Origin: Pseudomonadota bacterium
GTDB lineage: Bacteria; Desulfobacterota; Desulfobacteria; Desulfobacterales; RPRI01
Direction of reading: 5' to 3'
Assembly: GCA_018823005.1 (NCBI GenBank)
Contig: JAHJJB010000224.1
Span: 1-32,973 of the forward strand
Length of the DNA: 32,973 bases
In this document: positions 17,539-27,296 of the stretch, piece by piece
Numbering within the stretch: position 1 is the stretch's first letter
Layout of the letters: the number at the start of each line of letters is the position of its first letter
Made by a program: the position numbers and the translations under genes
The notes under the pieces: model-generated
Told to the model about the DNA's origin: nothing
Databases searched by the model: none
Seen by the model: only the letters and a program-made list of their open reading frames with translations

Positions 17539-19488
17539 ATGTATAAGGTTATGTTTTACCCTCATAATAAAAGTGTAACGGCCGGGGATGGGGAGAATCT
17601 GCTCCGTGTTGCAATGGAAGCAGGTGTTCATATCAATGCTTCCTGCAGTGGTGAAGGCATTTGTGGGAAGTGCCGCGTTATAATTGAAGAGGGAACCGTT
17701 GAAGGCGGAATTACCGAAAAGTTGAGCGATGATGACATTAATAAAGGATACCGCCAGGCATGTCTTTCTACGGTTAAAAGCAATCTTTCAGTGAGAATTC
17801 CGGTTGAATCGGCCATAGATGCAAGCGTCCTTAATATGCTGCCCAGTCCCAGGCGTACGGCGCACATCAGGGAGATGAACCTTGATGAGCTTAAAGAGAA
17901 GGGCCTTTTCATGCCTCCCGTTGAAAAGAGATATCTTGAGCTTCCGGAGCCGACAGCCCAGGACAATCTCCCTGATGTTTCACGCCTTGTCAGCTATCTG
18001 AAAGTAAAATATGACGAACACCGCCTCATGGTTGAACTCCCTGTGATAAGAAAAGTACCTGACATTTTGAGAAAAGAAGGCTTCAAAATCACGGCTACCC
18101 TTGCACGGCCCGTTCATGAAGGCAGGAAGACGCATATTATCAACATACAGCCGGGAGATACGACCGACCGGAATTATGCCGTTGCAATGGATATAGGGAC
18201 TACAACGGTTTACGGCCAGCTTATCGATCTTATAACAGGAAATGTTCTTGCCCAGCAGGGGGATTTTAACGGCCAGATAAGTTACGGCGAAGACGTAATC
18301 AGCAGGATTGTGTATGCCGAAAAACCGGGCGGTCTTGACAAGCTCCACGATGTCGTAATCAAAACCATTAACGCGGTTATTAAAAAGATAGTGACAAAGG
18401 CAGGCATTGATCCGGATGAAATTTCAACTATCACTATTGCAGGCAACACTACCATGACCCAGCTTTTACTGAAGGTTAATCCGAGGTATATGCGCCGCTC
18501 TCCCTATGTTCCGGCCTCGACACTTTACCCGCCTGTAAAAGCCGTTTCCCTAGGGATAGACCTTGGGGATCATGTAGCTGCACTTATCTATCCGCAGATT
18601 TCGAGCTATGTCGGCGGGGATATCGTGGCAGGAGTCATGGGTTCCGGGATATACCGCTCCGAAGAGCTGACTCTTTACATGGATATCGGGACGAATGCAG
18701 AGATAGTGATAGGCAACAAAGACTGGCTTGCCTGCGCCGCCTGTTCCGCCGGCCCGGCCTTTGAGGGGGGAGGCGTAAAATTCGGGATGCGTGCCACAAA
18801 AGGAGCTATCGAGGATTTTTCAATAGATCCCGTCACATTTGAGCCCATGAATATAACTATCGGAAATGTAAGGCCAAAGGGAATATGCGGTTCGGGTCTT
18901 ATAATAATGGTCGCATCCCTGTTTGAGGCCGGAGTCATAAACAACCTTGGAAAATTCAACAGGGATCTTAATACTCCGCGTATTCGAGAAACGGACGGTG
19001 TTTATGAATATGTGCTTGCATGGGCAAATGTGACACAGATCGACAGAGATGTGGTCCTTACCGAACCCGATATTGATAATCTGATACGTGCAAAAGGAGC
19101 CATATACAGCGGATGCATGACGCTCCTAGAAGAGGTTGGCCTTACCGTCCATGATCTTCAGCGGGTTATCTTAGCCGGAGGATTCGGAAGTTACGTTGAT
19201 CTTGAAAAAGCGATTACAATCGGCCTGCTTCCTGAAATGGATCTTGATAAGGTTACATTTATTGGAAATGGTTCTCTCCTTGGTGCTAAAATGAGTTGCC
19301 TGACAAACCGCATAAGGCGAGATGTGGTAGAAGTGACTAAAAAGATGACAAATTTTGAATTGTCTGAAACGGCATCTTATATGGAAAACTATATTGCCGC
19401 TCTTTTCCTTCCGCATACCGATATGAACAACTTTCCTAAGGTAAAAGAGCGTTTTGAAGAAAGAAAAAAGATTAAAAATATTAAATAG
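17539..19488 (+). CDS. acsV: 2Fe-2S/ASKHA-domain corrinoid protein reductive activator (RACo/AcsV-like, DUF4445)
   Basis: Ferredoxin motif CSGEGICGKCRV then AMDIGTTTVYGQLIDLITG and DIGTNAEIVIG actin-like motifs; adjacent to acs genes. Confidence 0.88.
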   Translation: MYKVMFYPHNKSVTAGDGENLLRVAMEAGVHINASCSGEGICGKCRVIIEEGTVEGGITEKLSDDDINKGYRQACLSTVKSNLSVRIPVESAIDASVLNMLPSPRRTAHIREMNLDELKEKGLFMPPVEKRYLELPEPTAQDNLPDVSRLVSYLKVKYDEHRLMVELPVIRKVPDILRKEGFKITATLARPVHEGRKTHIINIQPGDTTDRNYAVAMDIGTTTVYGQLIDLITGNVLAQQGDFNGQISYGEDVISRIVYAEKPGGLDKLHDVVIKTINAVIKKIVTKAGIDPDEISTITIAGNTTMTQLLLKVNPRYMRRSPYVPASTLYPPVKAVSLGIDLGDHVAALIYPQISSYVGGDIVAGVMGSGIYRSEELTLYMDIGTNAEIVIGNKDWLACAACSAGPAFEGGGVKFGMRATKGAIEDFSIDPVTFEPMNITIGNVRPKGICGSGLIIMVASLFEAGVINNLGKFNRDLNTPRIRETDGVYEYVLAWANVTQIDRDVVLTEPDIDNLIRAKGAIYSGCMTLLEEVGLTVHDLQRVILAGGFGSYVDLEKAITIGLLPEMDLDKVTFIGNGSLLGAKMSCLTNRIRRDVVEVTKKMTNFELSETASYMENYIAALFLPHTDMNNFPKVKERFEERKKIKNIK

Positions 19489-19600
19489 ATATAACTGAAT
19501 CAAATTTATTAGGATACATCTATTGACAAACTTGAAATCTCAATATAAGGCAATTACTTGGTATTTTAGAAAAGCGTTTGATTTTTTTTTGCGTCAATAA

Positions 19601-19616
19601 ATCTACCGAGGTAGAT
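19601..19616. promoter_or_regulatory. Palindromic operator candidate upstream of acs operon
   Basis: ATCTACC-GA-GGTAGAT perfect 7-bp arms; TATAAT at 19620-19625 immediately downstream. Confidence 0.5.
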
Positions 19617-19763
19617 AAATATAATAAAACCGGTATGAAAGGGGGTCTGATCTTTTTTGAGGCAGAGGCATTTATTTTTACCCACCCAATTTTTTTGTTA
19701 ATACCGTAAGGGTTCTGTTCATTTAATCCGCGGTAATTAACTGTTTTTCAAAAGGAGGTAACA

Positions 19764-21338
19764 TTGGGTTTTGAAATCTTTAAAGAATCCTATTCCGGCG
19801 GTATTAAGAACATAACAATAGGAAAAGGGAAGAGCGCCGTTACCGTCGGCGGCGAGACATGCTATCCTTTTTATCTGTTTGAAGGAAGCATGCCTAACAA
19901 GCCCAGGGTCGCAATGGAAATCTGGGACATGGAACCGGAAGACTGGCCGGAATCCGTCCTTTCCTGTTTTAAGGATGTTGTTTCTGATCCAGCTGCCTGG
20001 GCTAAAAAGTGTGTCAAAGATTATGGCGCCGAAATGATCGTCCTCCAGTTAAAGAGTACCGATCCAAACGGCAAAAACGCGTCACCCGAAGAATCTGCCG
20101 CGACAGTAAAGAAAGTCAGCGCGGCTGTTAAGGTGCCACTGATTATCTGGGGATGTGGCAATGCCAAGAAGGATGAAGAGGTCTTAAAGAAGATTTCAGA
20201 GGAATGCCAGGGCGGAAACCTCACGATGGGGCCTGTCGATGACAAGAACTACAAGAGCATCGGCGCAAGTGCCATGGGTTACGGCCACACGATTATCTCA
20301 TCCTCACCTATCGATGTCAACCTTGCCAAGCAGATAAATATTCTTCTTGAAAACCTCGGCGTTTCAACAGAGAAACTGGTTGTTGATCCTACTACAGGCG
20401 GTCTCGGATACGGCATGGAATATTCCTATTCCGTCATGGAACGTTTGAGAATGGCCGCCCTTTCACAGGGTGACGACAAACTGCAGTACCCGGTTATCAA
20501 CAATATAGGAAATGAAGTCTGGAAATGCAAGGAAGCAAAGCTGACTGAAAAGGAAGCTCCAACCCTTGGTGATGCTGAAAAACGCGGAATTCTCATGGAG
20601 GCTGTCGGCGCTGTGAGTTATCTTCTGGCAGGATCAGATATACTTATCATGAGGCATCCCGAGGCTATCCGTCTTGTGAAGTCTTTTATCGACCTCCTGG
20701 CAGACGGAGGGACGGCCTCAAAGGTCGAGCCCATAAAGAAGAAACTGGGGGACGTCTCCGTAGACTACAAGGCGTTATCTCCCGAACCTGACCTTTCGAT
20801 AGCGGAAGAGAAGGGCAAGAAAGCGGAACCGGCTAAAAAGGATGCGGCTCCGAAATCTGAGGCAAAACCGGCAGCCCCGAAAGCCGAGGTAAAAGCTGCA
20901 CCGGCACCTGCGCCGAAGGCGGAAGCTCCGGCGGCTCCGAAAGCTGATGTCAAGGCAACAGCTCAGGATGATGCTGCCGCAAAAGCAAAGGCCGAAGCCG
21001 ATGCAAAGGCCAAAGCTGAAGCGGATGCCAAAGCGAAGGCAGAGGCGGATGCTAAGGCAAAGGCTGATGCAGAAGCAAAGGCAAAAGCTGACGCGGATGC
21101 GAAAGTCAAGGCCGAGGCGGATGCGAAAGCAAAAGCGGAAGCGGATGAAAGAGCCAAGAAAGAGGCCGAAGAGGAAGCCCTGAGGGGAATCAGAGCAAAA
21201 GAGCGCGAAGAGCGCCTTGCTTCAAAGAAAGCGGCTCCCGTTAAAGGCAAAAAGGTTTCCATGACGCCTGCCGCCGAGCAGAAGACCGATTTAGACAGAA
21301 TACTGGAAAGACTGAACAGGATACACAGAAGATATTAA
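19764..21338 (+). CDS. acsD: CODH/ACS corrinoid iron-sulfur protein small (delta) subunit with Ala/Lys-rich C-terminal extension
   Basis: GGETCYPFYLFEGSMPNKPRVAMEIWDMEPEDWPESV...VDPTTGGLGYGMEYSYSVMERLR; TTG start after AAAGGAGGTAA. Confidence 0.95.
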   Translation: MGFEIFKESYSGGIKNITIGKGKSAVTVGGETCYPFYLFEGSMPNKPRVAMEIWDMEPEDWPESVLSCFKDVVSDPAAWAKKCVKDYGAEMIVLQLKSTDPNGKNASPEESAATVKKVSAAVKVPLIIWGCGNAKKDEEVLKKISEECQGGNLTMGPVDDKNYKSIGASAMGYGHTIISSSPIDVNLAKQINILLENLGVSTEKLVVDPTTGGLGYGMEYSYSVMERLRMAALSQGDDKLQYPVINNIGNEVWKCKEAKLTEKEAPTLGDAEKRGILMEAVGAVSYLLAGSDILIMRHPEAIRLVKSFIDLLADGGTASKVEPIKKKLGDVSVDYKALSPEPDLSIAEEKGKKAEPAKKDAAPKSEAKPAAPKAEVKAAPAPAPKAEAPAAPKADVKATAQDDAAAKAKAEADAKAKAEADAKAKAEADAKAKADAEAKAKADADAKVKAEADAKAKAEADERAKKEAEEEALRGIRAKEREERLASKKAAPVKGKKVSMTPAAEQKTDLDRILERLNRIHRRY

Positions 21339-21425
21339 TTTAACGTTATAAATGTCCGGTGTTTGAAACCGTCTGTTATCGGGCGGGCAAATCCCGGAAT
21401 AACAAAATATGAGGAGGAACCTCTA

Positions 21426-23465
21426 ATGGCAGAAGAAACAAAAGAAAAGGTAGTCAAGGCTCCCAAGGAGAAAAAGCTTGCCGATCCGGTAGCCGCGTCC
21501 ATGGACCTTGCTACCCAGATTATGATCAAGCGTGCCCAGGAACTGGGTGTTGAAACGGTATTTGACAGGGCTGAAAGCATGAAACCCTGTAATATAGGCA
21601 TTCAGGGCACCTGCTGTAAAAACTGTGCCATGGGACCCTGCAGACTGCCCCTGACTAAGTCGGTCGAAGAAGGATCGGATGAACGGAAAGGGCTTTGCGG
21701 TGCGACTGCAAACACGATTGCAGCAAGAAATTTTGCAAGAATGGTGGCGGCAGGTGCTTCGGCGCATTCCGACCACGGACGTGGCGTAGCTGAAGTCTTT
21801 ATGTCGGTCGCCAAAAAAGAGACCAACGATTACAAAATAAAAGATCCGCAGAAACTGATCGCCATTGCACCTTATCTAGATGTTGCCACAACGGTTGAAG
21901 TCGACGGCAAAACCGTTGACCGGAATCTGGATGAAATCGCCCTTGAAGTGGCAGAAAACGCTCTGAATGAATGGGGAAAACCCTCCGGAGAACTTCGATA
22001 CCTGAGAAGAGCTCCCCAGCCGCTTTATGAACGCTGGAAAAAACTTGGTGTTCTGCCCCGAAACATCGACCGGGAAACCGTTGAGATCATGCACCGAACC
22101 CACATGGGAGTTGATCAGGATTATAAAAACCTGGTCAAACAATGTACCCGCTGCGCTCTTGGTGACGGCTGGGGCGGATCCATGCTGGCAACGGACCTCC
22201 AGGATGTCATGTTCGGAACACCCTATCCCCTCCAGTCCGAGGCGAACCTCGGAATAATGAAACAGGATCATGTCAATATCATAATCCACGGCCATGAGCC
22301 GATTCTTTCGGAAATGATAGTTGCCGCCGCACAGTCAAAAGAGATGATTGATCATGCAAAATCGGTCGGGGCAAAAGGCATACAGCTTGGCGGCATATGC
22401 TGCACCGGTAACGAGATGTTACAGCGCCACGGTGTTCCACCAGCAGGCACATTCCTGCAGCAGGAGCTCGCGATAATAACAGGAGCCTGCGAAGCGATGG
22501 TTGTCGATGTTCAGTGTATTTTCCAGAACCTTGCCAATGTCGCAAAGTGTTTCCATACAAAACTGATTACAACACATCCAATTGCGAAAATGGAGCAGGA
22601 TAATGTTGTCCATATCGAATTTGACGAGCATCACGCGATGGAAGATGCAAAGCGCATTGTTAAGATGGCTGTAGATAACTTCAAGAACAGAAGGGCCGAG
22701 GTCATGATTCCCCGTCAGAAAGCCACACAGATTGCGGGTTTCGGTGTCGAGTCGATAAAGTACCATCTCGGCGGGACCTTCCGGGGTGACTATTACACGC
22801 TGAACGACAATATAATAAACGGACGCATCAGGGGCATCGCAGGCGTTGTGGGATGCAACAACGCGAGGACACGCCATAACGAGGCGCATATAACCATAGT
22901 CAAGGAGCTTATCAAGAATGACGTAATCGTTCTTACAACAGGATGCAATGGCATTGCCTGCGCCATGGAAGGGCTGCTGTCTCCTGAAACCGCAGCTGTA
23001 TTCTGCGGACCGGGTCTTGCGGAAGTCTGTGAAACCGTTGGTATCCCACCAGTTCTTCATCTGGGATCATGTGTTGACAACAGCCGGATTCTACTTGCGG
23101 CAACAGAGGTTGTCAAGGCAGGCGGTCTTGGAAAAGACATATGCGATCTTCCGGCAGCCGGAAGCGCTCCGGAATGGATGAGCGAAAAAGCTATCAGTAT
23201 AGGCCATTATTTTGTCACTTCAGGCGTCTATACGGTATTTGGCCTACATCTGCCGATGAGCGGTGCACCGGTTTTCCAGGACTACATGTACAATGAACTG
23301 GAGAAGATTTACGGCGGAATGTGGGACTGCGAAGCCGATCCCATCAAACATGCTCATAAGATGATTGCCCATATTGATAAAAAGCGCAAAGCTCTCGGCA
23401 TTGACAAGGCGAGGGACAGAGTGCTCATGGATATGGCTGACCGTCAGAAACTTGAAGCAATGTGA
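21426..23465 (+). CDS. acsA: Anaerobic carbon monoxide dehydrogenase catalytic subunit
   Basis: CNIGIQGTCCKNCAMGPCRLP cluster ligands, GGICCTGNEMLQRHGVP, CNGIACAMEGLL; start 21426 (GAGGAGG RBS). Confidence 0.96.
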   Translation: MAEETKEKVVKAPKEKKLADPVAASMDLATQIMIKRAQELGVETVFDRAESMKPCNIGIQGTCCKNCAMGPCRLPLTKSVEEGSDERKGLCGATANTIAARNFARMVAAGASAHSDHGRGVAEVFMSVAKKETNDYKIKDPQKLIAIAPYLDVATTVEVDGKTVDRNLDEIALEVAENALNEWGKPSGELRYLRRAPQPLYERWKKLGVLPRNIDRETVEIMHRTHMGVDQDYKNLVKQCTRCALGDGWGGSMLATDLQDVMFGTPYPLQSEANLGIMKQDHVNIIIHGHEPILSEMIVAAAQSKEMIDHAKSVGAKGIQLGGICCTGNEMLQRHGVPPAGTFLQQELAIITGACEAMVVDVQCIFQNLANVAKCFHTKLITTHPIAKMEQDNVVHIEFDEHHAMEDAKRIVKMAVDNFKNRRAEVMIPRQKATQIAGFGVESIKYHLGGTFRGDYYTLNDNIINGRIRGIAGVVGCNNARTRHNEAHITIVKELIKNDVIVLTTGCNGIACAMEGLLSPETAAVFCGPGLAEVCETVGIPPVLHLGSCVDNSRILLAATEVVKAGGLGKDICDLPAAGSAPEWMSEKAISIGHYFVTSGVYTVFGLHLPMSGAPVFQDYMYNELEKIYGGMWDCEADPIKHAHKMIAHIDKKRKALGIDKARDRVLMDMADRQKLEAM

Positions 23466-23526
23466 TAGGAGCTTGTTCGTTTAAAAAAACCTGAGGTTAT
23501 AATAATCCTCAACGAAGGAGGAACAT

Positions 23527-25740
23527 ATGTCAAGATTAGTAGCATTTGCCGCCATTCAGGGCGGGTACAATATAGTTTCAAAGGTCGAGGGTATGTACAA
23601 GAAAGCCCTCGAAACCTACAACGCAGACACAAAAGTCGGTTTTCCCAACACCGCGTATTATCTTCCGGTAATATACTCTCTTCTCGGGTTGAAAGTCGAA
23701 ACTCTGGAAGACATGAAAAAACCCTTGGATTTTGCAAGGGGGCTTCTGCCTCCTCATGTTAAAGGAAGCCATCATCTTCCCTATCTGGGACCACTTCTTG
23801 ATGCGGGTATGGCGGCCCTTTTTGCCTTTGAAATTCAGGAAGCTTTAAGATACCTGAATGAACCCGATTTTTATCTTCATTCTGAAGATATAGATCAGGA
23901 AGCCGGAAAGATCTGGCTCGGAGCCGCTGACGACACCGTTTTCAGGAAAAGAGGCGTAGAGTTCGTTGATGGTTCTGCTCCAGGATTTGCGGCAATAGTC
24001 GGCGCAGCCCCGAGTCCGGAGATTGCAAAGCTTATCGTTGAAGAATATCAGAAGAGAAGCCTCTATATATTCCTGGCCGCAAATCAGAACGGAACCACGG
24101 TTGCGGAACAGCTCCTTGAAGCAGGTGTTCAGATCGGATGGAATACAAGAATTGTTCCTTTTGGACCGGATATCTCTTCAGCCATATTTGCTCTTGGTTT
24201 TGCAAACAGAGCCACGATGGCTTTTGGAGGGGTCAAACCCGGAGACTTCAAAAAGGTGTTGCTGTACAACAAGAACAGAATCTTTGCCTTCGTAAACGCC
24301 CTCGGTGACGTTAACGCTGAGTGGGCGGCCGCTGCCGCGGGCTGCGTAAACTGGGGATTCCCGACAATTGCCGATACCGATATTCCGGAAATCCTTCCCA
24401 CCGGTATCTGCACATACGAACATGTCGTGGCCAATGTCAAGCATGAGGATATGGTTCAGAAATCCGTTGAAGTCAGGGGGCTCAAGGTCTCGGTATCCAA
24501 GATTGATATCCCCTGTGCATTCGGCCCGGCTTATGAAGGCGAGCGTGTCAGAGGCGCTGATCTTTTCTGCCAGATGGGAGGCGGCAAGACTCAGGCTACC
24601 GAGCTTGTCAAGATGGCCCAGATGAATGAAATTGAAGACGGGAAAGTTGAAGTAATTGGACCTGATATCAAGGATGTAAAGGCTGGCGGATCTTTTCCGC
24701 TTGGAATCTATGTCCAGATTGCAGGCCGTGAATTTCAGACAGATTTTGAACCGATTCTCGAGCGCCAGATTCACCACCTCATCAACTACATCCAGGGTGT
24801 AATGCATATCGGGCAGAGGGATATAGCATGGATTCGCGTGGGTAAGGCCGCCGTTGACAAGGGTTTCTCCCTCAAGGATATCGGCGTTGTGCTCCATGCC
24901 AAGTTCCACCAGGATTTCCAGAAAATAATTGACAAGGTACAGGTAACTCTTTTCACAAATAAAGCTGATGTTGATAAACTGACAAAACGCGCAAGGGATG
25001 AATACAGAACAAGAGATGAGCGGGTTGAAAAGATGACCGACGAGTCTGTGGAGACATACTACTCATGCACACTCTGCCAGTCGTTTGCTCCAAACCATGT
25101 CTGCACGGTCAGCCCTGAAAGAACAGGCCTTTGCGGCGCGTATAACTGGATGGACTGCAAGGCTTCTTTTGAAATAAACCCGACCTGGCCCAACCAGCCG
25201 ATCGAAAAGGGGGAATGTCTTGATTCCGTTCTCGGTCAGTGGAAAGGTGTTAATGACTTTGTTTTCAAGGCATCGAGAGGGGCCGTTACCCATTACAACT
25301 TCTATTCGATGATTAAGGATCCAATGACCACATGCGGTTGCTGTGAAGCTATCGCTGCCACTCTTCCTACATGCAACGGAATAATGACTGTCCACAGGGA
25401 TTACACCGGTGAGACACCGTGCGGCATGAAATTTACAACGCTGGCAGGTGTTATGGGCGGAGGAGCGTCATCACCAGGATTTGTCGGACATTCAAAATTC
25501 AATGTTACTCAGGGGAAATTCCTTGTGGGAGACGGCGGACTCTTGAGAATGGTGTGGATGCCAAAGAGCCTCAAGGAAGAAATCAAAGACAGGATTATAA
25601 AAAGGGGAGAAGCGCTTGGATATCCCAACCTGTATGATATGATAGCTGATGAGACCATTGGAATAACCGAAGAGGAGATAATGCCGTTCCTGCAGAAAGT
25701 GGGGCATCCGGCTCTTTCAATGCCTTCGCTTCTGGGTTAA
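23527..25740 (+). CDS. acsB: CO-methylating acetyl-CoA synthase (A-cluster subunit)
   Basis: TYYSCTLCQSFAPNHVCTVSPERTGLCGAYNWMDCKA and CGCCEAI A-cluster motifs. Confidence 0.97.
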   Translation: MSRLVAFAAIQGGYNIVSKVEGMYKKALETYNADTKVGFPNTAYYLPVIYSLLGLKVETLEDMKKPLDFARGLLPPHVKGSHHLPYLGPLLDAGMAALFAFEIQEALRYLNEPDFYLHSEDIDQEAGKIWLGAADDTVFRKRGVEFVDGSAPGFAAIVGAAPSPEIAKLIVEEYQKRSLYIFLAANQNGTTVAEQLLEAGVQIGWNTRIVPFGPDISSAIFALGFANRATMAFGGVKPGDFKKVLLYNKNRIFAFVNALGDVNAEWAAAAAGCVNWGFPTIADTDIPEILPTGICTYEHVVANVKHEDMVQKSVEVRGLKVSVSKIDIPCAFGPAYEGERVRGADLFCQMGGGKTQATELVKMAQMNEIEDGKVEVIGPDIKDVKAGGSFPLGIYVQIAGREFQTDFEPILERQIHHLINYIQGVMHIGQRDIAWIRVGKAAVDKGFSLKDIGVVLHAKFHQDFQKIIDKVQVTLFTNKADVDKLTKRARDEYRTRDERVEKMTDESVETYYSCTLCQSFAPNHVCTVSPERTGLCGAYNWMDCKASFEINPTWPNQPIEKGECLDSVLGQWKGVNDFVFKASRGAVTHYNFYSMIKDPMTTCGCCEAIAATLPTCNGIMTVHRDYTGETPCGMKFTTLAGVMGGGASSPGFVGHSKFNVTQGKFLVGDGGLLRMVWMPKSLKEEIKDRIIKRGEALGYPNLYDMIADETIGITEEEIMPFLQKVGHPALSMPSLLG

Positions 25741-25781
25741 TGTGAAACGGCGGCAAATAACGAATATGTAGCTGCTCAGGT

Positions 25782-25821
25782 GGGTGTAGGCTGCAGGTTT
25801 TTTAGCTAACAGCCTACATCC
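25782..25821 (+). other. Stem-loop in acsB-acsC intergenic region
   Basis: GGGTGTAGGCTG - 16-nt loop - CAGCCTACATCC, ~12-bp stem with one G-U. Confidence 0.65.
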
Positions 25822-25866
25822 TAAAAAGCTTGAGTACTTACTTTAATTTTAAATAAGGAGATAAAA

Positions 25867-27207
25867 ATGGCATTAACCGGTATTCAGATTTTCAAACTCC
25901 TGCCGAAAACCAATTGCAAGGAATGCGGTGTTCCAACATGCCTTGCATTTGCCATGAACCTGGCATCCGGGAAGGCTGAGCTTGATAGCTGTCCATATGT
26001 ATCCGACGAGGCCAGGGAAAAACTTGCAGAGGCTTCAGCGCCCCCGATCCGTCCTGTTGCCGTTGGGAAAGGTGTTCGCGCATTCACGACCGGCGGCGAG
26101 ACAGTGCAATACCGTCATGAAAAGACTTTTTTCAACCCGACGGCATTTGCTGCCCTTGTCAGTTCAGATATAAAAGTTTCCGATCTTAAAGACAAACTTA
26201 AGGTCTGGAATGCTTTCCAGTATGAGAGGGTCGGATTGAATTTAAGGCCGGAACTCGTGGCTCTCAAAGATGCCAAGGGTGATAAGAAGGAATTTGCCGA
26301 AAAGGCAAAATTGATTGCCGAGTCTTCGGAGTTCAACCTTGTCCTCATGACCGAAAACGTAGATGTAATGAAAGCCGGCATAGAGGCCTGCAAATTCAAA
26401 AAGCCGGTTATGTATGCTGCAACAGCCGGTAACGCTGATGCTTTCGGGGCCGTTGCCAAAGAAAACAACCTGCCCCTTGCCGTTAAGTCCGATTCAGTAT
26501 CGGGTCTTATCCCGCTTACCGATAAACTGACGGGAATGGGATTAAAAGATCTTATTCTGGATCCGGGGTCAAGGGAGATGAAACAGTCTCTCGAAGATAT
26601 GGTAGGAATAAGACGTGCGGCACTCAAAGCAGGAAACAGGTCTCTCGGTTTTCCGACAATAACATTCCCGTGCGAGATGACATCAAACCTCGACATGGAG
26701 ACTCTTATTGCCGGAATGCATGTCGCAAAATACGGCGGCGTTGTCGTAATGTCAGATTTTAAGGGGGAGAATATTTTTCCGCTTCTTCTGGAAAGACTCA
26801 ACATATTCACAGATCCCCAGAGACCAATGACAGTGACGCAGGGTATCTATCCCATCGGGAATCCGGATGAGAATTCGCCCGTGCTTGTTACGACAAATTT
26901 CGCCCTTACCTATTTTATAGTTACGGGCGAGATTGAAAGCAGCAAGGTGCCTTCATGGCTTCTGATTAAGGATTCGGAAGGCCTTTCGGTAATGACTGCC
27001 TGGGCTGCCGGAAAGTTTTCGGGAGACGATGTCGGCGCATTCGTCAAAAAGAGCGGCATTGCAGACAAAGTCAAGCATCAGCAGATAATCATTCCAGGCT
27101 ATGCTGCGGCAATCGCAGGCGATATGGAAGAAGAACTTCCAGGGTGGACTATCACAGTCGGGCCTCGTGAAGCAGCTCATATCCCGGCATTTTTGAAGTC
27201 GAGGTAA
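25867..27207 (+). CDS. acsC: Corrinoid iron-sulfur protein large (gamma) subunit
   Basis: FKLLPKTNCKECGVPTCLAFAMNLASGKAELDSCPYV 4Fe-4S motif. Confidence 0.96.
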   Translation: MALTGIQIFKLLPKTNCKECGVPTCLAFAMNLASGKAELDSCPYVSDEAREKLAEASAPPIRPVAVGKGVRAFTTGGETVQYRHEKTFFNPTAFAALVSSDIKVSDLKDKLKVWNAFQYERVGLNLRPELVALKDAKGDKKEFAEKAKLIAESSEFNLVLMTENVDVMKAGIEACKFKKPVMYAATAGNADAFGAVAKENNLPLAVKSDSVSGLIPLTDKLTGMGLKDLILDPGSREMKQSLEDMVGIRRAALKAGNRSLGFPTITFPCEMTSNLDMETLIAGMHVAKYGGVVVMSDFKGENIFPLLLERLNIFTDPQRPMTVTQGIYPIGNPDENSPVLVTTNFALTYFIVTGEIESSKVPSWLLIKDSEGLSVMTAWAAGKFSGDDVGAFVKKSGIADKVKHQQIIIPGYAAAIAGDMEEELPGWTITVGPREAAHIPAFLKSR

Positions 27208-27218
27208 TGAATATTAAC

Positions 27219-27264
27219 CGGCGGCATGCCTGACATTCCTTTCCGGAATAAGGGTCTGCCGCCG
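27219..27264 (+). other. Nested stem-loop in acsC-acsE intergenic region
   Basis: Outer arms CGGCGGCA/TGCCGCCG; inner ATTCC/GGAAT. Confidence 0.6.
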
Positions 27265-27296
27265 ATTTAAACCGCGGGAAAAAACGGGGAGGTTGT

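Noticed and set aside
20970-21160. Possible CRISPR or non-coding repeat array
   Set aside because: Periodic units are in-frame codons of acsD with no spacers
20963-21262. Antisense Ala/Ser/Phe repeat ORF opposite acsD tail
   Set aside because: By-product of the acsD repeat; no independent support
21405-21426. Short hairpin (GAGG/CCTC) overlapping the acsA Shine-Dalgarno
   Set aside because: Only a 4-bp stem; too weak to claim translational control
22419-23060. Antisense ORF (213 aa) within acsA
   Set aside because: Shadow of the CODH coding frame
24178-24909. Long antisense ORF (243 aa) within acsB
   Set aside because: Fully inside a strongly supported CDS on the other strand; no family resemblance; shadow ORF
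26115-26810. Antisense ORF (231 aa) within acsC
   Set aside because: Shadow ORF, low-complexity Ser/Ile-rich translation
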